Source: Hyphomicrobiales bacterium (GTDB taxonomy: Bacteria > Pseudomonadota > Alphaproteobacteria > Rhizobiales > Beijerinckiaceae). From it: DNA of 6,605 nucleotides. Every line of letters starts with the position of its first letter. Position 1 is the stretch's first letter. The stretch is taken from positions 1 through 6,605 of the forward strand of contig PXAW01000177.1 of NCBI GenBank assembly GCA_003567055.1, in the 5' to 3' direction. Under the pieces are notes generated by a model, which saw nothing but the letters and a program-made list of their open reading frames with translations, had not been told where the DNA came from and made no database searches. Both the position numbers and the translations under genes were made by a program. Positions 1-5,580 of this stretch are shown here, piece by piece.

Positions 1-260
1 ATGTCGATCGTTCGGCCCGCCCCGGCGATATCCGCCAGCGCAGCCTCGCGCGCAGCCGCATCGGCGATGTCGAAGGCGCAGGCCTGCGCGCTCCCGCCCG
101 CTTCGCTGATCGCCTGCACCACCGGCGCGAGCCGGCCCGCATCGCGTCCGTTGACGATCACATGCGCGCCCGCCTGTGCCAGCGCCTGCGCGATCGCCCG
201 CCCCAGTCCGCGCGAGGCGCCGGTGACGAGAGCCGTGCGACGGTCGAGCGAGAACATCAT
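1..260 (-). CDS. SDR-family oxidoreductase, N-terminal fragment (runs off the window)
   Basis: The first 86 residues of a short-chain dehydrogenase/reductase are visible; the rest lies beyond position 1. After a short lead (MMFSLDRR) come a beta strand and the Rossmann glycine motif TGASRGLG at about residues 14-21. Then follow the helix AIAQALAQAGA, the second strand HVIVNGRD, and a CAFDIAD segment where SDRs place the acidic residue contacting adenine. Family members are NAD(P)H-dependent oxidoreductases acting on hydroxyl or keto groups in the cytoplasm. The NGRD turn resembles gluconate 5-dehydrogenase-like and 3-oxoacyl-reductase-like SDRs, but the catalytic Ser-Tyr-Lys is outside the window, so no substrate can be named. 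The start ATG overlaps the dctM stop as ATGA, which indicates translational coupling and membership of the same operon. A second ATG follows immediately and could be the real start. Confidence 0.9.
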   Translation of the reverse strand, partial: MMFSLDRRTALVTGASRGLGRAIAQALAQAGAHVIVNGRDAGRLAPVVQAISEAGGSAQACAFDIADAAAREAALADIAGAGRTID

Positions 261-1546
261 CGGATCAGCCCGGGCAGGAAGGTGACGATCTCCGGCACCA
301 TGATGATCAGGCCGATCACTGCGAGGATCGGGATCAGGAAGGGCAGCACCGACATCACCACCTGCTCGAAGCGCAGCCCCGTGATCTCCACGAGCACGAA
401 CAGCACATTGCCGAATGGTGGCGTGATCACGCCCACCGAGAGGGTGATCACCATCAGGATGCCGAAGAAGACCGGATCGATCCCCAGCGCCTGCACCGTC
501 AGCATGAAGATCGGGGTGAAGATCAGGACCGCCTCGACCACGCTCATGAAACAGCCGATGACGAGGAAGAACAGCGCGATGAAGATCAGGATCACGGTCA
601 GGCTGACGTCGAGATCCATCAGCATCATGGCCAGTTCCTGCGGAATCCGCAGCCGTACCAGCAGCCAGCCGTAGAAGGTGGCGATGGCGATGATGAACAT
701 GATGATCGAAGTGAACCGCACCGTGCGCGCGAGCACGTCGATCAGATCCTTGAAGGTCACGTCGCGATAGACCACGAAGCCGAGGAACATCGCGTAGAGA
801 CAGGCGATGGCGCCGGCTTCGGTGGGGGTGAAGATGCCGGTCCAGATGCCGCCGACGATGATCAGCGGGGTGAGCAGCGGCGGCAGGGCGCGCCAGAACA
901 GCCGCACCAGCTGCATCAGTTTCGGACGCGGCGAGCGCGGCATCTCGATCCAGTAGGAGACGATGAAACAGGTGATCATCAAGGCGATGCCGATCATCAC
1001 GCCGGGCACCAGGCCGGCCACGAACAGGGCCGCGATCGAGGTGCCCGAGAGCCAGCCATAGACCACCATGGCGATCGAGGGCGGGATCACCGGACTGATG
1101 ATCGAGGCGGCACCGGTGATGCCGGCGGCAAAGCGCATGGGATAATTGCGCTCGCGCATCGCCTTGATCTCGAGCTGGCCGATCCCCGCCACATCCGCCA
1201 CGGCAGTGGCCGACATGCCGGCGAAGATCATCGAGGCGACGACGTTCACATGGCCGAGCCCGCCCCGGATGAAGCCGACCAGCGCATTGGCGAAATCGAA
1301 GATGCGGTTCGTCACCGAACCCACATTCATCAGCGAGGCGGCGAAGATGAAGAAGGGAATGGCGAGGATGGGGAAGTTGTTGAGCCCGCGCAGCATCTGC
1401 AGGGCGAACAATTCCGTCGGAATCGCCTGCCAGCCGCCCTGGATGACGAGCACCGCGAGGCAGGTCAGACCAATCGAGACCGCGATGGGAACGCCCAGTG
1501 CGAACAGGGCGATCATCAGGCCTAGGAAGATGTAGAGGTACTCCAT
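257..1546 (-). CDS. dctM: TRAP transporter large permease (DctM family)
   Basis: This 429-residue inner-membrane protein is the main translocation subunit of a tripartite ATP-independent periplasmic transporter. It uses the sodium gradient to import an organic acid delivered by the binding protein. It is hydrophobic throughout, with about a dozen membrane segments. It shows DctM landmarks: PFFIFAASLM (64-73), a conserved gly/ala-rich stretch GMSATAVADVAGIG (110-123), SPVIPPS (151-157), TPTEAGAIACLYA in the second half, and TPPFGNVLFV near the C-terminus. Length matches the family (about 425-430). The start ATG at 1546 gives the canonical MEYLYIFLGL opening and is preceded by a GGGG-containing stretch. 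The reading frame is open for 183 more codons upstream, but that part is antisense-like frame noise over dctQ. The gene overlaps dctQ by 25 bp and the SDR gene by 4 bp. Confidence 0.95.
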   Translation of the reverse strand: MEYLYIFLGLMIALFALGVPIAVSIGLTCLAVLVIQGGWQAIPTELFALQMLRGLNNFPILAIPFFIFAASLMNVGSVTNRIFDFANALVGFIRGGLGHVNVVASMIFAGMSATAVADVAGIGQLEIKAMRERNYPMRFAAGITGAASIISPVIPPSIAMVVYGWLSGTSIAALFVAGLVPGVMIGIALMITCFIVSYWIEMPRSPRPKLMQLVRLFWRALPPLLTPLIIVGGIWTGIFTPTEAGAIACLYAMFLGFVVYRDVTFKDLIDVLARTVRFTSIIMFIIAIATFYGWLLVRLRIPQELAMMLMDLDVSLTVILIFIALFFLVIGCFMSVVEAVLIFTPIFMLTVQALGIDPVFFGILMVITLSVGVITPPFGNVLFVLVEITGLRFEQVVMSVLPFLIPILAVIGLIIMVPEIVTFLPGLIR

Positions 1547-2055
1547 TCGAGCCCCGCGTCGAGATCGGCGACCATGGCGCGCCCGCGAACGAGGAGGCGC
1601 ACGAGATGCAGAAGGGAAAAGACGATCATCGCGCCGACACCCAGCGCGAGTGCGAGATACAGCCAGGTATAGCTGACGCCGAGCGCCGTGGTGGCCATGT
1701 GCGCGCTTGAGCGCATCATGCCGGTGGCGCCGGTGAAGATGATCACGAACAGCCCCAGCGAGGCGAGTTCGATGAAGATGCTCAGGATCCAGCGGGCCGT
1801 CAGCCCGATCCGGCGCAAAAGCACGTCGATGGCGATATGGCGCCGGCGTGACCAGGCGGCGGCGGAGCCCAGCATCACCATCCAGGCGAGCAACCCGGCG
1901 CCGACCTCCTCGGACCAGGGCACCGAGATGCGCAGCACCTGGCGCCCGAAGACGGACCAGGCGATCACGCCGACAAGCGTCAGCATCATCATTACGGCGA
2001 CGAGTTCGAACAGCCGCGCGACGCGGGTTTCGAGCCGGTCGATCCTGTCCAGCAT
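1522..2055 (-). CDS. dctQ: TRAP transporter small permease (DctQ family)
   Basis: This 177-residue inner-membrane protein is the small subunit that pairs with DctM in TRAP transporters. Four hydrophobic segments are visible at about residues 15-37, 51-67, 88-110 and 128-152. The family signature WSEE (47-50) follows an R-rich loop and leads into a gly/ala-rich second helix, then a basic SRRRHIAID segment that fits the cytoplasmic loop of DctQ proteins. Length and topology are typical. It sits between dctP and dctM in the usual P-Q-M order, and its 3' end overlaps dctM in another frame. The start ATG at 2055 has only a weak ribosome site (CGGGAC). The membrane role is clear, but the transported substrate cannot be read from this subunit. 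Confidence 0.93.
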   Translation of the reverse strand: MLDRIDRLETRVARLFELVAVMMMLTLVGVIAWSVFGRQVLRISVPWSEEVGAGLLAWMVMLGSAAAWSRRRHIAIDVLLRRIGLTARWILSIFIELASLGLFVIIFTGATGMMRSSAHMATTALGVSYTWLYLALALGVGAMIVFSLLHLVRLLVRGRAMVADLDAGLEWSTSTSS

Positions 2056-2081
2056 GATGGTCTGTCCCGAAAATGGCGAAG

Positions 2082-2105
2082 GAGGGCGGCATCAACGCCG
2101 CCCTC
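2082..2105 (-). terminator. Intercistronic hairpin between dctP and dctQ
   Basis: A perfect 9-bp inverted repeat, GAGGGCGGC / GCCGCCCTC, encloses a 6-base loop in the 72-bp gap after the dctP stop. No run of T follows on the minus strand, so it is not a classic intrinsic terminator. In binding-protein operons such hairpins often attenuate transcription or protect the 3' end of the upstream mRNA, letting the binding protein be made in excess of the permeases. That role is inferred here; the stem itself is seen directly. Confidence 0.6.
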
Positions 2106-2127
2106 GGGATGTGTTCGTGCGTGCGCT

Positions 2128-3132
2128 TTACTGCGTCGCGGCGATGGCGGCGTCGATGTCGCGCATCACGGTTTCGGCCTTGTCGGCCAGTGCGCGTTCG
2201 ACGGCGGGAGCCGCCTTCTCGCGGAACGGAGCCTGGTCGACATCGATGAATTCCATGCCGTTCTCGATCAGCGCCTCACGGTAATACGCGTCACGCTCCA
2301 TCTCGACGGCGATGCCGTGCTGGCGCGCTTCCTCGACCGCCTCGAGCACCATGGTGCGGTCATCCTCGCTCAGGCCGTTCCACCAGGAGGCGGAGGCGAC
2401 CCAGTGCCAGGGGAAGGAGAGATGCGCCGTGGTGATGATGTAATCCTGCACCTCCCACATCTGGCGGGTATAGGGCGAGGCGAGCGAGTTCTCGTGCGCC
2501 TGGACCTGGCCGGTGCGCATGGCGAGATAGATATCCGGCGCGGGGATGACGACCGCCTGCACGCCGAGCTCTTCCCAGACATCCACCCAGACGGGGATCT
2601 GCGGCAGGCGCATGGTCAGGCCGTTGAGATCATCGGGAGAATTGATCGGCACCGCCGAGGTCATGTGGCGGAAGGCGCGCATCTGGGGGCCGAGATAGAC
2701 CAGATTGCCGCGCTCGAGCGCCGCGGCCTGCATGGCCTCGCCGGATTCGGTCTCCATGATGTAATGCTCGACCGCATCCCAGCTGGGGAAGACGAAGGGC
2801 ACCGAGACGGCGTCGTAATCGGCGGCGTATTCACCCATGAAGGCGCCGCCGGTCAGGGCCATCTGGGTCTGGCCGAGATTGAGCAGCTGCAACACGTCGG
2901 TCTCGTTGCCGAGCTGGCCGCCGAGATAGATATCGACGTTGAAACGCCCGTCCGAGCGCTCGGCGATGATCTCCTGGAAGCGCTGCAACGCCGCTTCTTC
3001 CGAGCCGCCCGCGCTCATGGTGTTGTGGATCTCGATCTGCTGCGCCTGCGCATCGCTGATGCCGAGCGCGCCGATGGCGAACAGGCCGGCGACCGCACCG
3101 GCGGGGATGGTCTTCTTCAGAAACTGTAGCAT
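2128..3132 (-). CDS. dctP: TRAP transporter solute-binding protein (DctP family)
   Basis: This 334-residue periplasmic protein captures the substrate and delivers it to the DctQM permease. A Sec signal peptide is clear: MLQFLKK, then the hydrophobic core AGAVAGLFAIGALGI, then a likely cut after AQA (residue 30). DctP landmarks follow: GGQLGNETDVLQLLNLGQTQMA (71-92), split here around N76, and SVPFVFPSWD (110-119). Next come MRLPQIPVWVDVWEELG (174-190), with R175 at the position of the conserved arginine that pairs with the substrate carboxylate, and a QAHEN segment (211-215). The arginine argues for a carboxylate ligand. Family members bind C4-dicarboxylates, keto acids, sugar acids and others, so the precise ligand is unknown. 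The start at 3132 has an AGGGAGG ribosome site 8 bases upstream. A 121-bp gap precedes the gene, so an internal promoter is possible. Confidence 0.95.
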   Translation of the reverse strand: MLQFLKKTIPAGAVAGLFAIGALGISDAQAQQIEIHNTMSAGGSEEAALQRFQEIIAERSDGRFNVDIYLGGQLGNETDVLQLLNLGQTQMALTGGAFMGEYAADYDAVSVPFVFPSWDAVEHYIMETESGEAMQAAALERGNLVYLGPQMRAFRHMTSAVPINSPDDLNGLTMRLPQIPVWVDVWEELGVQAVVIPAPDIYLAMRTGQVQAHENSLASPYTRQMWEVQDYIITTAHLSFPWHWVASASWWNGLSEDDRTMVLEAVEEARQHGIAVEMERDAYYREALIENGMEFIDVDQAPFREKAAPAVERALADKAETVMRDIDAAIAATQ

Positions 3133-3140
3133 TCGCTGTC

Positions 3141-3147
3141 CCTCCCT
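3141..3147 (-). promoter_or_regulatory. Ribosome binding site of dctP
   Basis: AGGGAGG, 8 bases before the ATG at 3132, is the strongest Shine-Dalgarno site in front of any transporter gene here. It fixes the dctP start and fits the high expression expected of a periplasmic binding protein. Confidence 0.7.
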
Positions 3148-3156
3148 TTGAATGAT

Positions 3157-3175
3157 CCGGCGTGTCGATCGCCGG
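3157..3175 (-). repeat. Short inverted repeat upstream of dctP
   Basis: CCGGCG / CGCCGG, a perfect 6-bp dyad with a 7-base spacer, lies in the 121-bp gap between the CoA-transferase gene and dctP, just upstream of the dctP ribosome site. It could be a weak mRNA hairpin or an operator. No clear sigma-70 promoter was recognised in this gap. The gap also contains a 9-bp direct repeat (TCAAAGGGA on the minus strand, at 3143-3151 and 3202-3210). Confidence 0.35.
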
Positions 3176-3253
3176 TTTCTTGCTTGCCCTTACGGCGTTG
3201 ATCCCTTTGAGCGGTTCATCGGTAACCTTCGCCGTTACGACATGCAATCTCCT

Positions 3254-4426
3254 TCACCGGTCCCGTTGCGCGAGACGTTCGCGCAGGGGCCCGAGAATCT
3301 CCTCGTCATGCGCGCCGAGCTCGGGCGCCGGCAGGCGCGCCTCGCAGGGCGTCTCGCTGAGCTTGACGGGAAAGCCCAGCATGCGCACGGCGCCGTGGCC
3401 GGGATGATCGACCGAAATCACCATCTCCTGCGCCGCCACCTGCGGATCGGAAAAGACTTCGCCCAGATCCTGCACCTTGCCGCTGGGCACGCCGGCGGCG
3501 TTGAGCGCCGTGATCCAGTGTGCCTGGCTCTCGTCCTGCATGCGCGCATCGATGATCTCCTTGAGCTCATCACGCAGGGGAAAGCGCTTGGTATTGTCGT
3601 CGTAGCGGGGATCGTCGAGCAGCTCTTCGAGGCCGATCGTGCGCATGAACTTGCGCAAAACGACATCGTTGCTGGCCGCCACCGCGACCTCGCCGTCGCG
3701 TGCTTTATAGAGGCCATAGGGCGCGACGAGGGGGTGGTTGTTGCCGGTGCGCAGCGGAAGCTGGCCGGTGAGCAGGTGCTCGCTCGCCAGATAGGCCATG
3801 AAGGAGAGAATGCCGTTCATCAAGGCGCTCTCCACGTGCTGGCCGCGCCCGTTGAGATCGCGGGCGCGCAGGGCGGATACGATGCCGAAGGCGGCATAGA
3901 GCCCGGCGACGAGATCGGTGATCGGCTGGCCCGAGCGCATCGGCTCCTGATCGGCGCGCCCGTTGACGCTCATGAAGCCGCTCATCGCCTGGATGATGAA
4001 ATCGAAGGCGGGCAGATCCGCCATCGGGCCGGTGCTGCCATAGCCGTTGATATTGGCCGTGACGAGCTTCGGATTGAGCGTGTCGAGCCGCGCCTTGTCG
4101 AAGCCCATCTTCGAAAGCACGCCGGGGCGGAAATTGTCGACGAGGACATCCGCGTCACGGATCAGCTCGGCCAGCAGCGCCTTGCCTTCCTCTGCGTAGA
4201 GATCGAGCGTGACGGATTTTTTATTGCGGTTGAAGGAGGCGAAATACCAGGACAGGCCGTCCTTGAGCGTACCCTGCCCGCGCACCGGGTCACCCTTGCC
4301 CGGCGGCTCGACCTTGATCACCTCCGCGCCCATATCGCCGAGCAGCATCGAGCAGAACGGGCCGGAGAGCACGCGGGTCAGATCGACGACGCGGATGCCG
4401 TCGAGGGGTTTCTTCAGATCCGGCAT
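3254..4426 (-). CDS. Class III (CaiB/BaiF, formyl-CoA transferase family) CoA-transferase
   Basis: This 390-residue cytoplasmic enzyme is expected to move coenzyme A from a donor such as succinyl-CoA to a free carboxylic acid. The N-terminus has the family opening PLDGIRVVDLTRVLSGP, followed by LGDMGAEVIKVE. NRNKKS lies at about 66-71 and GYGSTGP soon after. The motif SGQPITDLVAGL carries D171, the position of the catalytic aspartate that forms the acyl anhydride. GRGQ at 193-196 follows. Length is typical (about 380-410). I chose the ATG at 4426: it lies 4 bp after the lyase stop, behind a GGGTGA site, and gives the usual N-terminus. An upstream ATG at 4456 would add 10 residues and overlap the lyase gene. 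Characterised relatives include human SUGCT (glutarate / 3-hydroxy-3-methylglutarate), citramalate and mesaconyl CoA-transferases, and CaiB. The adjacent lyase favours a 3-hydroxy-3-methyl acid as acceptor, which is inference. Confidence 0.93.
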   Translation of the reverse strand: MPDLKKPLDGIRVVDLTRVLSGPFCSMLLGDMGAEVIKVEPPGKGDPVRGQGTLKDGLSWYFASFNRNKKSVTLDLYAEEGKALLAELIRDADVLVDNFRPGVLSKMGFDKARLDTLNPKLVTANINGYGSTGPMADLPAFDFIIQAMSGFMSVNGRADQEPMRSGQPITDLVAGLYAAFGIVSALRARDLNGRGQHVESALMNGILSFMAYLASEHLLTGQLPLRTGNNHPLVAPYGLYKARDGEVAVAASNDVVLRKFMRTIGLEELLDDPRYDDNTKRFPLRDELKEIIDARMQDESQAHWITALNAAGVPSGKVQDLGEVFSDPQVAAQEMVISVDHPGHGAVRMLGFPVKLSETPCEARLPAPELGAHDEEILGPLRERLAQRDR

Positions 4427-4430
4427 CGTT

Positions 4431-5399
4431 TCACCCGCAGGCCGTGGCGACGGCATCCATCGCGCTGGTCTTGAGACGCGGCCCGGCCTTCGCCGCCTGA
4501 CCGGGGAGCTTGCGCCCCATCACCCCCTCCATCCAGGCGGCGGCCTCGGCCACGGCGAGAGCGTCGATGCCGGTCTCGACCCCGCATTCATGCAGCATGT
4601 AGACGAGATCCTCGGTGGCGATATTGCCGGTGGCGCCCGGCGCGAAGGGGCAGCCGCCGAGCCCGCCGATGGAGGATTCGAAGATCGTGACCCCCTCTGC
4701 CAGCCCCGCATGCACGTTGACGAGGCCGATGCCGCGCGTGTTGTGGAAATGCAGGGCGATCTCGGATTCCGGCACCGCCTCGCGCAGGGCCTTGCAGCGC
4801 TCCGCCACGAGCGGCGGCGTCGCCATGCCGGTGGTGTCGCCCAGCGTCACATGGGTGATGCCCATCTGCGCATAGGCCTTCGCGATATCGGTGATCGCGC
4901 TGACATCCACCTCGCCCTCGAAGGGGCAGCCGAAGCTGGTGGCGATGGCGCCCTGCACCTTGATGCCGGCCTCGCGGGCGATGGCCACGACCTCGCGGAA
5001 CCCCTCCAGCGATTCGGCGCGCGAGCGGTTGACGTTTTTACGATTATGGCTCTCGGAAGCGGAGAGGAAAACGACCATGGCGTCCACGCCCGCCTGCGCC
5101 GCCGCAACGGCGCCGCGCGGATTGGGCACCAGCGTGGTGAGGCGTACCGGGCGCGTGCGATCGACCCCGGCAACGACTTCGGCAGCGTCGCGCAATTGCG
5201 GCACGGCGCGCGGCGAGACGAAGGAGGTCGCCTCGAATTCGCGGATCCCTGCTGCCGCGAGCCGGTCGATCATCGCGATCTTCTGAGGCGTCGCCACGAA
5301 TTCCGGCTCGGCCTGCAAGCCGTCACGCGGGCCCACCTCGACGACACGGACCCGCTGCGGAAAGCCGTAGCGGCGCGCATATGCGGCGTTTCGATCCAT
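4431..5399 (-). CDS. HMG-CoA lyase family enzyme (3-hydroxy-3-methylglutaryl-CoA or citramalyl-CoA lyase)
   Basis: This 322-residue TIM-barrel lyase of the DRE-TIM superfamily would cleave a 3-hydroxy-3-methylacyl-CoA to acetyl-CoA and an oxo acid (acetoacetate from HMG-CoA, pyruvate from citramalyl-CoA). Key residues are present: VGPRDGLQ with R25 and metal ligand D26; EATSFVSP with E56; HFH with H217 and H219; and GLGGCPFAPGATGN with the signature cysteine C250 and N259, followed by ATEDLVYML. The loop cysteine separates it from most isopropylmalate synthase-type relatives. After the HxH pair it reads NTRG, where textbook HMG-CoA lyases read DTYG, so substrate preference may differ. The start ATG at 5399 has GAGGGA 6 bases upstream; the frame is open 66 codons further upstream, but that would cross the operator region. 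It is the first gene of the minus-strand operon, 4 bp before the CoA-transferase. Confidence 0.92.
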   Translation of the reverse strand: MDRNAAYARRYGFPQRVRVVEVGPRDGLQAEPEFVATPQKIAMIDRLAAAGIREFEATSFVSPRAVPQLRDAAEVVAGVDRTRPVRLTTLVPNPRGAVAAAQAGVDAMVVFLSASESHNRKNVNRSRAESLEGFREVVAIAREAGIKVQGAIATSFGCPFEGEVDVSAITDIAKAYAQMGITHVTLGDTTGMATPPLVAERCKALREAVPESEIALHFHNTRGIGLVNVHAGLAEGVTIFESSIGGLGGCPFAPGATGNIATEDLVYMLHECGVETGIDALAVAEAAAWMEGVMGRKLPGQAAKAGPRLKTSAMDAVATACG

Positions 5400-5405
5400 C
5401 ACCCG

Positions 5406-5411
5406 TCCCTC
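5406..5411 (-). promoter_or_regulatory. Ribosome binding site of the lyase gene
   Basis: GAGGGA, 6 bases before the ATG at 5399. It selects this start over the in-frame upstream ATG at 5597, which would add 66 residues with no resemblance to the family and would run through the palindromic operator. Confidence 0.65.
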
Positions 5412-5467
5412 GTCAATCCTGGTCTGCTCTTGCTGCCAGGTATGCTTTTCCTGCCCGGTCCGCGTTC

Positions 5468-5490
5468 TCGCGCAGCATGGTCCTGCGCGA
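5468..5490 (+). terminator. Hairpin followed by a T-rich run, in the divergent intergenic region
   Basis: A perfect 8-bp inverted repeat, TCGCGCAG / CTGCGCGA, with a 7-base loop is followed on the plus strand by CGTCTTTTTCTTT. This has the form of an intrinsic terminator reading rightward, although no plus-strand gene lies upstream. It could stop antisense transcription through the lyase gene from running into the gntR promoter. Read on the minus strand, the same stem would fold in the 5' leader of the operon mRNA. Confidence 0.5.
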
Positions 5491-5511
5491 CGTCTTTTTC
5501 TTTGCACGCTT

Positions 5512-5536
5512 ATGGCGTACCATCGTGGTATACCAT
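5512..5536. promoter_or_regulatory. Candidate GntR-family operator: two tandem palindromic units
   Basis: Two 12-bp units, ATGGCGTACCAT (5512-5523) and GTGGTATACCAT (5525-5536), stand 13 bp apart. The second contains the perfect palindrome TGGTATACCA. The whole 25 bp is itself a near-palindrome (9 of 12 base pairs symmetric). TGGT/ACCA half-sites of this type are characteristic of operators bound by FadR/FCD-type GntR regulators. It lies between the divergent lyase and gntR genes, about 45 bp upstream of the chosen gntR start. It would suit both autoregulation and control of the catabolic operon. Confidence 0.65.
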
Positions 5537-5556
5537 TGGGGTCACAGCGTCGGCAA
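5527..5556 (-). promoter_or_regulatory. Possible promoter of the minus-strand operon
   Basis: On the minus strand, TTGCCG (5556-5551, 4 of 6 matches to the -35 consensus) is followed after 18 bases by TATACC (5532-5527, 4 of 6 to the -10 consensus). The -10 falls inside the second palindromic unit, so a bound repressor would block it. Transcription would start near 5520, leaving a leader of about 120 bases before the lyase ATG. The motif matches are only moderate. Confidence 0.35.
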
Positions 5557-5568
5557 GTCGCCGCAGAC

Positions 5569-5572
5569 GGAG
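5569..5572 (+). promoter_or_regulatory. Ribosome binding site supporting a TTG start for the GntR regulator
   Basis: GGAG lies 8 bases before TTG at 5581. The in-frame ATG at 5596 has no comparable site, and the in-frame ATG at 5512 lies inside the operator and has no clear ribosome site, so the TTG is the preferred start. Confidence 0.5.
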
Positions 5573-5580
5573 AATTCGGG

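Noticed and set aside
1547..2095. An in-frame upstream extension of dctM by 183 codons
   Set aside because: The extension is arginine-rich, resembles no protein, and overlaps dctQ in another frame. The family start MEYLYIF at 1546 matches DctM length.
2317..3129. A 270-codon plus-strand frame opposite dctP
   Set aside because: It mirrors the dctP codons and has no recognisable motif, and dctP has a signal peptide and full family signatures.
2831..3247. A 138-codon minus-strand frame starting at TTG behind AGGAG
   Set aside because: Most of it lies inside dctP in another frame, and its composition looks like a shifted frame. Only the orphan ribosome site is worth noting.
5512..5580. A longer gntR product starting at ATG 5512
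   Set aside because: This ATG lies inside the palindromic operator and has no clear ribosome site; the added residues match nothing in the family.
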